A stretch of 64,000 nt of DNA from CAVPCZ01 sp963779225 (GCA_963779225.1 CAVZWW010000003.1:2790001-2854000); one strand, 5' to 3'; numbered from the stretch's first letter, positions 49,433 to 59,524 are shown. Numbers and translations are program-made. The notes: generated by a model from the letters alone, not told the origin.

Positions 49433-50722
49433 ATGCGTCGTGCCCTTCTCAATACTGCCGGAACGCGCAAGCTTCTCTTCACCGTATGCTACTTCAGTGA
49501 AGGAGCACCGATTGGATTTATCTGGTGGGCATTGCCCACCAAGCTGCACGCTGCCGGCATTCCCGTCGAAACCACGGCTTCAATCTCCGCTCTCCTCGTT
49601 CTTCCCTGGGTGTTCAAGTTCCTCTGGGCACCGATCATTGACATCGGTTGCTCGGGGAGATGGGGATACCGTGTCTGGATTCTGACGCTCCAGTTCTTCA
49701 TGGGAATAGCCTTGCTCCCATTGTTGATGTTGGATTTCCAGACGCAACTCAATCTTCTTGTGGGATTCCTCTTCGTGCACGCGGTGTTTGCAGCAACACA
49801 GGACGCAGCGATCGATGCCTTTGCGATATCTGTTGTCCCTTCTCACGAGCGCGGATCATTGAACGGCTGGATGCAATTTGGCATGCTTCTTGGAAGGTCC
49901 TTGCTGGGAGGGGGTGTTCTGCTCATTGAAGCCCATGACGAAATGCGTATCACGGTCCCTCTCCTGATCGGTGCAACCTGGATGTCATCGGTGCTTCTTG
50001 CTCTTACACCGGACCCCCGCACGTCCCGACCTACTCCCGGCCCGTTCCGGCAAAGGGCATTCGAATTCAGGGAACGGATGAGGGGGATACTGGCCGGCAA
50101 GAATACCTGGCTTATGCTGCTGTTTGCGGGGATGAGTGGGGCGGCCTTCGAATCCGTCGGTGCTGTTGCCGGCCCATTTCTTCTGGATCAGGGCTTCAGC
50201 AAAGCCGATGTTGGCGCCTTCTTCTCGATTCCCTCCGTACTGGGAATGATGTCGGGCGCACTCGTGGGAGGATTCATTGCCGACAGAATAGAGCGACGTA
50301 CGGCGGTTGCAGCGACTCTGGTATTCATGGTGCTGACCGTTCTCGGACTCGCAGCGGTGACGGGGGCTGGTACTGAGGGCCAGCAGGTTCTTCTTCTCCT
50401 CCTGCTGGGACTATTGTATGTGTCGATCGGCATGTTTACTGCAACTTCGTATACGCTCTTCATGGACACGACAGAGCCGCATCTCGGGGCTACCCAATTC
50501 AGCACCTTCATGGGGGCGACGAACGGTTGCGAAGCGTGGTCGGCGTATGCGGTGGGAAAACTGCAGGGGGCTTCAGGCTATTCGATGGCATTCCTCTTCA
50601 TGGCCGCAGTGTCTCTCCTCTCATTGCCCATTCTCAGATTCATACGCATCACACCCGTGGAAACACACAATTCAGGGAAACGCGTTCACACCCGGACGTC
50701 GTCAAACACCACAGCTGTCTAG
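49433..50722 (+). CDS. MFS transporter, AmpG-like
   Basis: 429 residues with 12 predicted helices. The start MRRALLNTAGTRKLLFTVCY leads into FSEGAPIGFIWWALPTKLHA, typical of the AmpG/SLC33 group, and AATQDAAIDAFAISVVP is the known phrase of helices 4-5. Family members carry muropeptides or acetyl-CoA-like compounds; the substrate here is unknown. Ribosome site GAGGTGA. Its TAG overlaps the TAG of the convergent amidohydrolase. Confidence 0.82.
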   Translation: MRRALLNTAGTRKLLFTVCYFSEGAPIGFIWWALPTKLHAAGIPVETTASISALLVLPWVFKFLWAPIIDIGCSGRWGYRVWILTLQFFMGIALLPLLMLDFQTQLNLLVGFLFVHAVFAATQDAAIDAFAISVVPSHERGSLNGWMQFGMLLGRSLLGGGVLLIEAHDEMRITVPLLIGATWMSSVLLALTPDPRTSRPTPGPFRQRAFEFRERMRGILAGKNTWLMLLFAGMSGAAFESVGAVAGPFLLDQGFSKADVGAFFSIPSVLGMMSGALVGGFIADRIERRTAVAATLVFMVLTVLGLAAVTGAGTEGQQVLLLLLLGLLYVSIGMFTATSYTLFMDTTEPHLGATQFSTFMGATNGCEAWSAYAVGKLQGASGYSMAFLFMAAVSLLSLPILRFIRITPVETHNSGKRVHTRTSSNTTAV

Positions 50723-51570
50723 TCTGTCAATCCCTTCAGTATAGCCTTCAGGGTCGAGTTGGAATTCGTTCCGGGAAGCTTGAAGAGTTTTGCGGCGTTC
50801 TCGAACATAATCTTGCGCCGGTCCTTTTCGGGCATCTTGAGCTCTTCCATGAACTCCAGATACGATTCCATGGATGAGATCGGCCAGTCAGTTCCAAACA
50901 GCACCTTGTCCGGTTCCACACCGTACATCAGCATTTCTTCAATCTGTTTATGCATGAATTCTTCGAATCGATCCGAAAAATCACCGAGAACCAGGCCGGA
51001 GATATCGGTGTACACGTTCTTATTCTTGTATACCACTTCCATGCAGTCGCGAAACCAGGGATTCCCCAGGTGGCAGATAATGAAATTGACATCGGGGTAG
51101 TCCACAGCCACCTCGTCAACATGCAGGGGATGGGCAAACTTGACTTTCCCCCGCGGTGTAAATGTGTCTCCGGAGTGGATCATTACAGGCACGGTGAATT
51201 CAGCCGCAAGTTCGTACACGCCCTTCAATTTGTCGTCTCCCGGATAGAACGGTTCATAACCGGGATAGATTTTCAGTCCCCGTACAGATCCCTCACGGAG
51301 GTACTCCCGTAGCTCTGTGAGTACGTCCGGAGAGAAATGCAGATAGCTTATCCCTGCGACAATGTAGACACTCGTCAGGTTCTTCGTCGCCTGCACGACT
51401 TCCCGGGTAGAGGGCCGTCCCGGCGATACCTTGTACGATGTGAGCACCAGAGCAACATCGACGCGGTTCCGCCGCATTTCGCGCTGCAGGTCGTCCATGC
51501 ATTGTTGTAGCGACTCGACATCCTCGTTATGGTAATTGTTGACATGTGTGTGGCAGTCGATGATGTCCAT
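50719..51570 (-). CDS. Amidohydrolase (TIM-barrel, metal-dependent)
   Basis: 283 residues. Metal motif DCHTH at residues 5-9; later VPVMIHSGDT, INFIICHLG-like VNFIICHLGNPWF and FGTDWP give the other ligands, all typical of the amidohydrolase_2 (ACMSD-like) family. Substrate unknown. It faces the MFS gene and ends within it by four bases. The start at 51570 follows AGGACAG. Stands 46 nt after the next membrane gene, so the two do not clearly form one operon. Confidence 0.85.
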   Translation of the reverse strand: MDIIDCHTHVNNYHNEDVESLQQCMDDLQREMRRNRVDVALVLTSYKVSPGRPSTREVVQATKNLTSVYIVAGISYLHFSPDVLTELREYLREGSVRGLKIYPGYEPFYPGDDKLKGVYELAAEFTVPVMIHSGDTFTPRGKVKFAHPLHVDEVAVDYPDVNFIICHLGNPWFRDCMEVVYKNKNVYTDISGLVLGDFSDRFEEFMHKQIEEMLMYGVEPDKVLFGTDWPISSMESYLEFMEELKMPEKDRRKIMFENAAKLFKLPGTNSNSTLKAILKGLTD

Positions 51571-51616
51571 TCCGTCTGTCCTTCAGTTCTCCTGTGATAA
51601 ATCTCGCATCAGTTCC

Positions 51617-52279
51617 CTACTCCTTCAACATCTTGTCCAGGATCTTTGCTGCCCACTCTTTCCCCCCGAAGCCGAACGCAAGTGCCAGGGCAAGGCATAA
51701 CGCGCCGAACGAGATCTGGAACGCAGACACCAGTACCTGGCCGCCGATGGCAAGCTGTTCAAGAGCGGCCGAGACGGCAAAGAGGAGAATAGCCCATTGT
51801 GCAACAATACTGAGGAGCTCCGCTCCCGCGAGCCCGATATTGTTCAGATATGCCCTGGAGACACCGCGAACGAACCGTGCAAAGAGAGAGCCGAAGACCA
51901 GCAGCAGAAGGGCCACAGCAACGTTTGGAAGGTACAGGAGAAATTTGTTGAAAAGCCCTGCCGCAGCCTGCAGTCCGAGACTATTCAACACGGCCAGGGT
52001 TACCGTGAGCATGATGAACCAGTACAGAAGGTTCGCGATAATTGTCACCGTTGTATACTGTACGCCGCCCCGGATCAGGAAATCCTCAATCCCTGATTTC
52101 TCTGCCAGAACATCAAGGCGCAGCAGTTTCAAGAAACGGACAGTCCCCCGGCGGAGAAGTCGTGCGACCAGCCATCCCGTGAGAAGAAAGACCACGGCTG
52201 CTATCAGCTGTGGTGCAAACGCCGCCATTTGCAGCCAGAACTGCCTCAGTGACTCAAGAAATGTCGTGAGTTCATCCAT
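51617..52279 (-). CDS. MscS-related TM-helix protein (PF05552 type)
   Basis: 220 residues with about five membrane helices. PQLIAAVVFLLTGWLVARLL, LPNVAVALLLLVFGSLFARF and the end LALAFGFGGKEWAAKILDKM match proteins with the conserved TM-helix repeat linked to small mechanosensitive channels. There is no cytosolic MscS vestibule. Start at 52279 follows AGGAGCG. The 365 nt upstream to the next gene hold no recognisable gene or element, just a weak GGTGC/GCACC stem. Confidence 0.78.
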   Translation of the reverse strand: MDELTTFLESLRQFWLQMAAFAPQLIAAVVFLLTGWLVARLLRRGTVRFLKLLRLDVLAEKSGIEDFLIRGGVQYTTVTIIANLLYWFIMLTVTLAVLNSLGLQAAAGLFNKFLLYLPNVAVALLLLVFGSLFARFVRGVSRAYLNNIGLAGAELLSIVAQWAILLFAVSAALEQLAIGGQVLVSAFQISFGALCLALALAFGFGGKEWAAKILDKMLKE

Positions 52280-52644
52280 AATTCCGCTCCTGTCCGCGTT
52301 GTTGACCCCTCAGTGAGGCGCCGGCGTGGTTGTCGGCGAGGTTCTCGGAAATCCCATGTACGTGAAGAGGGGAGTCTTCAGCAGGGACACCGGCCCGGCG
52401 AAGCCGCGATCATGACGGGCACCGCACTGTGTTGGGCACATGCAACGAGGTTGTCGTCGTGGTACCGGTGCGCTAGCACCCCTCCTCACGCCGTGACGCC
52501 TGGATTGTCGACGCGACGCAGCGGAGAGTCTGGCACGGGCGGCGGCCGGATGCATGAAGTGCATGTAATGTGCAAAACGATGAGGCGACACGCAACTACA
52601 AAAAGATGTCAGAAATCCGGAATTAACGAATCGATCCCCGTCGG
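52280..52644. other. Gap without recognised feature
   Basis: GC-rich sequence between the two TM-helix genes. I looked for tRNA, transposase and gene remnants on both strands and found none I can defend. Only the ribosome site of the downstream gene and a five-bp hairpin (GGTGC/GCACC, near 52465-52480) stand out. Confidence 0.4.
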
Positions 52645-53298
52645 CTATTCCTCGCGTCTTTTCGCTACACGGGCGACGAACGACCTGGCTCCGACTGTGG
52701 TCAGGACAATCGTGATCCCTCCCAGGGTGATCATGGTAACGCCGAAACCTAAGACAACGATTTCCCGGGCGATGTCTATCTCCGTGAGGGCCATGGCCGA
52801 AAAGAACAGCATCATCACGGTCTTGGCGAAGCGGGCGATCAGCGTGGCTCGCGGGACCTCCTCCTTGACAAGAGCGCGCTGAATGATGCCGGCTATCCAT
52901 GCTGCGAGAACCCATCCTGTACCGAGCAGAAGGAGGGCGATAACCAGCTTCGGAATGAACAGGACACCCTGGGAGAGAATTGTCGAGAGTGTGGTGAGCT
53001 TCAGCGCATCGAGCGATGCATTGACGAGAACGAGGAAAACGATGATGAAAACCGAGCTGCCGATCCATTCGTAGATGGCAGAGCGTACATCAACCTTTGA
53101 CAGGCCGCCGCTCCAACTGAAACGGCGCAGAAGGCGGTCAAACCGCAGGACGGTCAACATCTGTACGACAATTCGTTTTGCCAGCCAGCCGAGAAGCCAG
53201 CCAATCCCGATCAGCACAGCTCCGGCAAGCAGATTCGGCAGGTAGCCGATGACCTGTTTGGACACGCTATTGAGAATCTCTTCCAGGGGACTAGCCAT
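52645..53298 (-). CDS. MscS-related TM-helix protein (PF05552 type), second copy
   Basis: 217 residues from MASPLEEILNSVSKQVIGYL. Five hydrophobic segments with LPNLLAGAVLIGIGWLLGWL, IPKLVIALLLLGTGWVLAAW and MITLGGITIVLTTVG. It shares layout with the TM-helix gene downstream, though sequence identity is low. A longer frame upstream exists, but the start at 53298 is preferred since it overlaps the permease stop by 8 nt. Confidence 0.78.
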   Translation of the reverse strand: MASPLEEILNSVSKQVIGYLPNLLAGAVLIGIGWLLGWLAKRIVVQMLTVLRFDRLLRRFSWSGGLSKVDVRSAIYEWIGSSVFIIVFLVLVNASLDALKLTTLSTILSQGVLFIPKLVIALLLLGTGWVLAAWIAGIIQRALVKEEVPRATLIARFAKTVMMLFFSAMALTEIDIAREIVVLGFGVTMITLGGITIVLTTVGARSFVARVAKRREE

Positions 53299-55568
53299 GA
53301 TGTTTTTCCGCCTCCCTTTCTGAACGCGTAAACAGCAATTTCCAGAATGACGGTTGTTCTTCGTATTCGTTGAGCCAGAGAACCGGGCAGGCCGACTGTT
53401 CGGTGATCTCCTGGGTGAGGGATTGTCCGAACACGAGCCCCAGAAGGCTGCCTGATCTGCCCCCCATGACGATGAGGTCAGCGTCTTTCGATTGCTGCAC
53501 GATACTCTCTTTGATACCTTTCCTCCGTATCTCTTTAAAGCGCGCTGCAAGGCCGCTCTCTGATGCGATAGACCTGGCCTTCTCGATGCTTCCAGAATGT
53601 GGAGCATCCGAGGAATCCGGATCGGTCACGACCACGATGTCGGCGGTACACTTGAAATATTCCACCAGGGAAGGCGCAATTTCGAATGCCAGGCGTGTAT
53701 GGATATTTTCCCCGAAGGGGATCAGCATCCTGGAGACCGTCTTCTGCTTCAAAATACCGTGCAGTACGGCTATTTCGCACGGCGCCTTATCCAGCACCGT
53801 GTCCAGGACTGAGCCATTGACCCTGTCAAGGAATCCGGGGTGCTGGTCTCTTCCCAGGATCACGAAATTGGCCTGTTCGTCGAGTGCCGTTTCCAGAATG
53901 CTCTGTGAAATCCGGTGAGACACCGTGATAATGCTACGCACGGGAATTTCGGCAGCTTCTATTGTCGACCGTGCCCTGTCGATAAACGGGAACGCCTGTT
54001 TGCTGGCGTCCATGCCGGCCTGCAAGGGAACACCCTGATCAACTTCGAGGACATGGAGGAGCACGATTTCTCCATCGTGCTTCTGCGCAATCGCGATGGC
54101 GATGCTCAACAACCCTGCTGTGCTTTCGGGGTTTGCCAGGGGTACAAGGATCGTGAAATCCTTCTTCTCAAGACGTTCCAGAGCTTGCACTTTGCGAACA
54201 TGTTCAACTTCCCGGTTTGATGCGTAGAAGCGGTAGACCAGGAGACCCCCTCCGATCCACCCTGCTGTGACAAACCATCCCATCGGGCTATAGTTGAACA
54301 TATAGAGTGCGAGAAAAAACAGCAGGAGAATCCCGACGATCGTAAGATAGGGAAACAACGGTGTGACGAAACCCCTGTCAAGATCGGGACGTTTCTTGCG
54401 CAACCGTATCAAGGTGACGTTCACCTGCAGGAAAAGGAGCAGGAACATAATGTCGGCCGCCGAGGCAACATCTTCGATTTGAAGGGAAACAGACATCAAA
54501 ACAACGATAATGGTTGAGAAAAAGATGGCATAGTGTGGCGTGAACTTTCTTGCATGGACTTTGCTGAACAGCGTGGGGAAATTTCTGTCCCGGCCCATGG
54601 CAAAAGCCACGCGTGACGAGGAGTACACCGTGGCGTTGAGGGCGGACATCGTGGAGATGATCCCACCGACGAGGAGCATAATGCCGCCACCCGCAAAGAA
54701 CGTCTGGGCCACGCCGACGAGCGCGGTCTCTTTCTGCATTGCAAGGTAGTCCCACGGTGTCATGCCCCCTTCAGGCCGCACCGCACCGAGCGACGTTACC
54801 GCCACCAGGAGATATATGGGAACGACGATCGCCAGCGACAGGAACACCGCCCTGGGGATGTTTTTCTTCGGGTTCTTGACCTCCTCCGAGCATTGCGATA
54901 TCACTTCAAATCCCTGGAAGGCAATGAAGGTAAGTCCCATTGCCTTAATCACACCGCCCCATCCGTTGGGCATGAAAGGCACGAAGGCCTGGCCCACATC
55001 GCCCCGTCGAAGGATGAGTTCGAGACCGAAGCCGATGAATACGGCGAGGATGACGATCTTCAGCATGGTGACGAAGTTGCCGATTTTTCCTGTTTCCGAC
55101 GCACCGCGGAAATTGATATACGCGAAAACCATGGCGATTCCAACAGCAAGCAACTTCTGCGGGTGAAAGAAACCCCCATTGAGGGAGCAGTATGCCGAAT
55201 TCCTTCAACACATGATCAAAGTACGCGCCGAAGCCCAGCGCATAGAGACTGCAGGCAACCGCGTGGGCAAACCAGCTCATCCATCCCGACAAAAAGCCGT
55301 TCCATTTCGGGAGACCTTCCTTCACCCACAAATACCCTCCACCGGCATCGTGGTAGCATGATCCCAATTCGGCATACGACATCGCCGTCAGAAGAGCAAC
55401 AACGGCGTTCAGGCCGAACGTGATGATCAATGCCGGACCGGCGACTCCCGCGGCAATTCCCGTGAGAACGAAGATCCCGGCCCCGATCATTGCGCCGACG
55501 CCGATCATCGTCACATCGAACAGCCTCATCTCGCGGCTCAGATGTACTTCCGTATCGAACTTTTTCAT
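53291..55568 (-). CDS. APC amino acid permease with C-terminal USP domains, frameshifted
   Basis: Cationic-amino-acid-type permease of about 12 helices followed by two universal-stress domains. Start MKKFDTEVHLSREMRLFDVT, MIGVGAMIGAGIFVLTGIAA (helix 1). The frame breaks near 55165-55175 in a TGGGGGTTTC run; after one extra base the other frame reads FFHPQKLLAVGIAMVFAYIN and stays open to 53291. The repaired length is about 758 residues. The USP part begins near LEKKDFTILVPLANPES; the second USP keeps LIVMGGRSGSLLGLVFG. USP domains probably sense ATP or stress. Confidence 0.85.
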
Positions 55569-55581
55569 ACCCGCCTTCCTT

Positions 55582-56913
55582 TCAACTCTTCTTCCTGCGC
55601 TTTCGGGGAGGATTGTTGGCTGTGTCAGCGGCCGCAATCTCCGCCTCCTCGGACGTGGCGTTCAATTCGAGAGAGAGAGATTGCGGATAGCCTCTAAAGA
55701 AGACCCCGAATACTCTTGCGCTCGGCGTCTTGTCGATGAGGAAAACCAGAAACGCCGAAAAAAGGATGCTGACGACAATGACCGCGTTCGTGACATCCCG
55801 GATCGGTTCACCGAATGCAAGGTTCATCTGCAAAGGGATTGACGCAAGCACGGCCGCAGCCGTCCCCTTGGGTATCATGACACCGACGTTTGAAACGTCC
55901 TTGATCGTCATCCAATCGTTTCTTACCGACAACCGGACGGCCAGCAATCGGGCCACAAGCAGAGCCCCTGTAATTCCAGCCGCGACGATCAGTGTCCACC
56001 TGTCCGTGAGCGCAATGGAAGTGCCCAGGTAGACAAAGAAGAAAGTTTTGATAAGGAAGACGATTTCTCCAAAGAACGCCTTCTCGGTCTCGTTGTGCTG
56101 GAGTGGAGTGAGGTTGTATCTTCGCGACAGCCAGGGGATCTCCTTTGTCCCGAGATTGCCCAGCATGATCCCGAAGGTCAGGGCAGCCACAGGGCCGCTG
56201 AACCCGAGAAATTCGGTCAGTCCGAACAACACCAGGATGAACGAAGGGGTGGTGAAGATCGCGTGTCGAAGTTGCCGGATTCTGTGGAGCAATACCGACC
56301 ACATGAACCCACCAAGAGCTCCAATAATGAGCGCAAATCCAAATGAAGAGATCAATCTGCCCACGACATGGCCTATGTTGATCGCATCGAGCCTCACCGA
56401 CTCAATGATGGTCAGGCTGATGATGATGGAAAGCGCTTCGCCAAGCGGGGCTTCGAGCATTAAGAGCGTGCCGGCTGAAGGGTTGAGCGTCATCTGACGA
56501 ACCAGAGGAATGACGACTGCGGGGGCCGGCCCGGCAAGAGCGGCACCCAGGAAGAGTGCCAGTGCAAAAGGGAGCTGCATCAACCACAGCGCGGTTGCGG
56601 TGAGAGCAGCCCATGCCGACAGATAGCAGATAAGGGTTACCACCAACGTGCCACGCCACGTTGTCAGGAGTTGCTCGATTCTCAGCTCAAGGCCGCCTTC
56701 GAAAAGGATCACCACGAGAGCAATGGTCGTGAAGACATGGCCGATCTTACCAAAATCCTCGGGGCCGACGATGTTCAGCACCGGACCGATCACTATGCCA
56801 ATGAGAATGAGATAGAGGACATCCGGTACTCTGGTCCGCTCAAAAAGGGCAACAAATAAATGGGCCAGAAATACCAGGATACCGATAAAGACGACGATCG
56901 GAGCTGACTCCAT
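55582..56913 (-). CDS. CPA-type cation/proton antiporter with altered core
   Basis: 443 residues, about 12 helices. VPDVLYLILIGIVIGPVLNI and VVILFEGGLELRIEQLLTTW place it near NhaP/CPA1. The places where such proteins have SPTDP and ND read AGPAPAVVIP (127-136) and APLGEALSI (155-163), so the usual Asp residues are Ala and Glu. Such changes could alter ion coupling. C-terminal basic tail. Its stop lies 13 nt before the permease start, so the two probably share a transcript. Confidence 0.82.
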   Translation of the reverse strand: MESAPIVVFIGILVFLAHLFVALFERTRVPDVLYLILIGIVIGPVLNIVGPEDFGKIGHVFTTIALVVILFEGGLELRIEQLLTTWRGTLVVTLICYLSAWAALTATALWLMQLPFALALFLGAALAGPAPAVVIPLVRQMTLNPSAGTLLMLEAPLGEALSIIISLTIIESVRLDAINIGHVVGRLISSFGFALIIGALGGFMWSVLLHRIRQLRHAIFTTPSFILVLFGLTEFLGFSGPVAALTFGIMLGNLGTKEIPWLSRRYNLTPLQHNETEKAFFGEIVFLIKTFFFVYLGTSIALTDRWTLIVAAGITGALLVARLLAVRLSVRNDWMTIKDVSNVGVMIPKGTAAAVLASIPLQMNLAFGEPIRDVTNAVIVVSILFSAFLVFLIDKTPSARVFGVFFRGYPQSLSLELNATSEEAEIAAADTANNPPRKRRKKS

Positions 56914-57062
56914 TGTGCCGGGGCTTTCCCTGCGGGTGGTGCGAAGCGATCACGCATGCCGGTGCGAACTTCCCAAAAAAGGTAGCGATGCAAGCCAACA
57001 AAAGCAAGAACAGCTATGGCCGCAACGCCATTTCAGAGAATAATGCTGTCGCCTTGACATTT

Positions 57063-57102
57063 CGGGGAGGGATGTCTACGTTGTGCAGGGAATACCTCCC
57101 CG
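57063..57102 (+). promoter_or_regulatory. 8-bp inverted repeat in front of mgtE
   Basis: CGGGGAGG (57063-57070) and CCTCCCCG (57095-57102) are perfect inverted repeats with a 24-base spacer. They end 60 bases before the mgtE ATG. TTGACA (57054-57059) just upstream could be a -35 box. The repeat could be an operator or a leader hairpin; no M-box features were seen. Confidence 0.45.
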
Positions 57103-57162
57103 GTGACAGACAATGAATCTCCAGAGGTTCACCCGCCATACAAGATATAGCAGGCGCCGAAG

Positions 57163-58515
57163 ATGAGAAATGCTGAATCGTGGGAAACGCTCGTCGAATT
57201 GATCGAACGGGGCAAACCGGCAGATGTGGATGCGTTTATCGGAGGCCTGTCATCCGTGGATACCGCCCTTGCGATATCTCGTCTGGACGACGAGATGCGG
57301 TCTCGCCTCATCGGCTTGCTTACGCCGGATGAGGCTGCGGATATGTTGCGCGATCTCCCCGAGGAACAAGCGGCAGATTTGATCTCCGAAATCTCGCCCT
57401 CTGCCGCGGCGGCGATTGTCGATCTCTTACCGGCAGACGAGCAGGCCGATATCCTGGGCGATATACCTTCGTCCGATGCCGAAGCCATCCTCAATGCCAT
57501 GACGGGCACGGATGCGGATCAAGCGCGGACACTTCTCCGCTATCCGCCTGACAGAGCCGGCGGACTGATGACATCGGAGTATGTTGCCTATCCTTCAACG
57601 GCGACAGTTGCCGACGTCATTCTGGACCTGGAACGGAACAGTGAACTGTATGCTGAATATCAGGTGCAGTACCTGTACATCAACGATACCGGGGGACGGC
57701 TTCTGGGTGTTCTGCAGATGCGGAATTTGCTGCTTGCCTCCCGCGACACGATTGTGACGCAGTTGATGATTCCAGCCCCGCTGCATGTTGCTGTTGATGC
57801 CTCGCTGGGCGATCTCGTGCGCCTGTTCGAAGACCAATCCTTCATGGGGATTCCCGTCGTGGACTCCCAGGGGCGCCTGCTCGGTCTCGTGGAACGCACG
57901 GCAGTGGAAGACGCACGCAGCAGGCAGACGAAGAATGCCTTCCTGCGAATCAGCGGCATTGTGGGCGGCGAAGAATTCCGCTCTGCGACGCTCTTCCATC
58001 GCATCGTGCGGCGTCTCGCATGGCTTTGTCCGAATATCGCGCTCAATATCCTGGCGGCAAGCGTCATCGCCCTCTACCAGGAGACCCTCCAGGCGGCGAT
58101 CGCCCTTGCGGTGTTCCTGCCGATTGTCTCGGATATGAGCGGATGTTCAGGGAATCAATCGGTCGCGGTCAGCATTCGCGAACTGGCGCTCGGACTTATT
58201 AAGCCCGGAGAATTCGGGCGGGTATTCATGAAGGAGTCCCTGGTCGGATTGGTGAACGGCATAGTGCTGGGGATCCTGCTGGGCGCCGCGGCATTCCTAT
58301 GGAAAGGGAACTACCACCTTTCACTTGTCGTTGCCGCGGCACTTGCCGCCAACACGCTCGTTTCTGTGGTGGTTGGAGGGTCGGTCCCTCTCCTGCTGAA
58401 AAGAATCCGTATCGATCCCGCGCTTGCTTCCGGACCTATCCTGACCACGATAACCGATATGTGCGGTTTCTTTCTTGTTCTCAGTATAGCGCAATCGTTC
58501 CTGGAAAAACTCTAA
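57163..58515 (+). CDS. mgtE: Magnesium transporter MgtE
   Basis: 450 residues. N-terminal superhelical domain with repeated DEAADMLRDLPEEQAADLIS-type units, two CBS domains (LYINDTGGRLLGVLQMRNLL and MGIPVVDSQGRLLGLVERTA), then five membrane helices with LPIVSDMSGCSGNQSVAVSI and the end TDMCGFFLVLSIAQSFLEKL. This is the MgtE channel layout, gated by Mg2+ at the N-CBS part. Divergent from the antiporter gene with a 249 nt shared control region. Confidence 0.92.
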   Translation: MRNAESWETLVELIERGKPADVDAFIGGLSSVDTALAISRLDDEMRSRLIGLLTPDEAADMLRDLPEEQAADLISEISPSAAAAIVDLLPADEQADILGDIPSSDAEAILNAMTGTDADQARTLLRYPPDRAGGLMTSEYVAYPSTATVADVILDLERNSELYAEYQVQYLYINDTGGRLLGVLQMRNLLLASRDTIVTQLMIPAPLHVAVDASLGDLVRLFEDQSFMGIPVVDSQGRLLGLVERTAVEDARSRQTKNAFLRISGIVGGEEFRSATLFHRIVRRLAWLCPNIALNILAASVIALYQETLQAAIALAVFLPIVSDMSGCSGNQSVAVSIRELALGLIKPGEFGRVFMKESLVGLVNGIVLGILLGAAAFLWKGNYHLSLVVAAALAANTLVSVVVGGSVPLLLKRIRIDPALASGPILTTITDMCGFFLVLSIAQSFLEKL

Positions 58516-58575
58516 GGACCGGCCCCCCAGGATATCGGGATCGTGGGCGGGCTGTGGTGATTGAAGAATTTGCTG

Positions 58576-58591
58576 ACTCCGGCGCCGGAGT
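58576..58591. promoter_or_regulatory. 16-bp perfect palindrome before the mscS genes
   Basis: ACTCCGGCGCCGGAGT is its own reverse complement. It lies 27 bases before the first mscS ATG in the 103 nt gap after mgtE. A loop-free dyad of this size suits a dimeric regulator better than an RNA terminator. Confidence 0.45.
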
Positions 58592-58618
58592 GGCACGTTT
58601 AGCGAAGGAGTTGACGGA

Positions 58619-59524
58619 ATGTTTACCTTCATGAAAGAAATTCTTGGCATCCGCTTGTTCATGCTTGGCGACACCGAATTCAAGGTGTGGACCGTATTAT
58701 ACCTCGGCGTTCTTTTCGTGGTGTTGATCCTCATCTCGCAACTTCTCAAACGATGGTTGGTCAACTCCGCGCTCGCGCGCAGGCAGTTTGAACTCGGTGT
58801 TCGGCAGGCCGTCGGAACAATATTCCAGTATCTCTTTGTGTTCATCGGCTTACTGGTTATCTTGAGCACGGCAGGGATTGACCTCACAACTTTGAATGTT
58901 CTTGCGGGAGCAATTGGTATCGGTGTCGGGTTCGGGCTCCAGACCATCGCAAATAACTTCATCAGCGGCCTGATAATTCTGTTCGAGCGTCCGATAAAAG
59001 TGGGCGATAGAATTCAAGTGGGAGAGATCACCGGCGATGTTGTGCGCATCGGGGCCCGTGCAACGACGATCAAAACGAACGACAATATCGATATCATTGT
59101 CCCGAATGCGGAGTTTATCTCCTCCCAGGTGATCAACTGGAGTCATTCTGACAGAGAGGTGCGCCTGCACGTTCCCGTGGGAGTCTCCTACACCTCAGAT
59201 ATTGATGAAGTGCGAAATGTCCTTCTCGAGGTTGCAGCTTCACATCACGGTGTTCTTAAGGTTCCATCACCCGATGTGATGTTCAAGGAGTTTGGTGAGA
59301 GCTCGCTGAACTTCGACCTGAGGGTGTGGACCGCCGACTATATCACCAAAACGAAGGTTCTGCAGAGCGATCTGAACTTTGCCATTCTCAAGAAATTCAG
59401 GGAATGCGGGATTGAAATACCCTTCCCGCAACGCGACGTTCACGTGCGGTCTGGGGCGGTTGTCCTGCAGACGACCGCCGGATCGAAAGCGAAAGACCGG
59501 ACCCGGAGGAAGACCCCACAATGA
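58619..59524 (+). CDS. MscS-family mechanosensitive channel (small)
   Basis: 301 residues with three membrane helices; the pore helix region is NVLAGAIGIGVGFGLQTIAN then NFISGLIILFERPIKVGDRI, followed by the beta domain and vestibule. Fits canonical MscS length. AAGGAG precedes the ATG by eight bases. Its TGA overlaps the next gene's ATG (ATGA). Confidence 0.93.
   Translation: MFTFMKEILGIRLFMLGDTEFKVWTVLYLGVLFVVLILISQLLKRWLVNSALARRQFELGVRQAVGTIFQYLFVFIGLLVILSTAGIDLTTLNVLAGAIGIGVGFGLQTIANNFISGLIILFERPIKVGDRIQVGEITGDVVRIGARATTIKTNDNIDIIVPNAEFISSQVINWSHSDREVRLHVPVGVSYTSDIDEVRNVLLEVAASHHGVLKVPSPDVMFKEFGESSLNFDLRVWTADYITKTKVLQSDLNFAILKKFRECGIEIPFPQRDVHVRSGAVVLQTTAGSKAKDRTRRKTPQ

Noticed and set aside
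56914..57162. M-box (Mg2+) riboswitch before mgtE
   Set aside because: The leader is short and lacks the multi-helix core; only one inverted repeat is seen.
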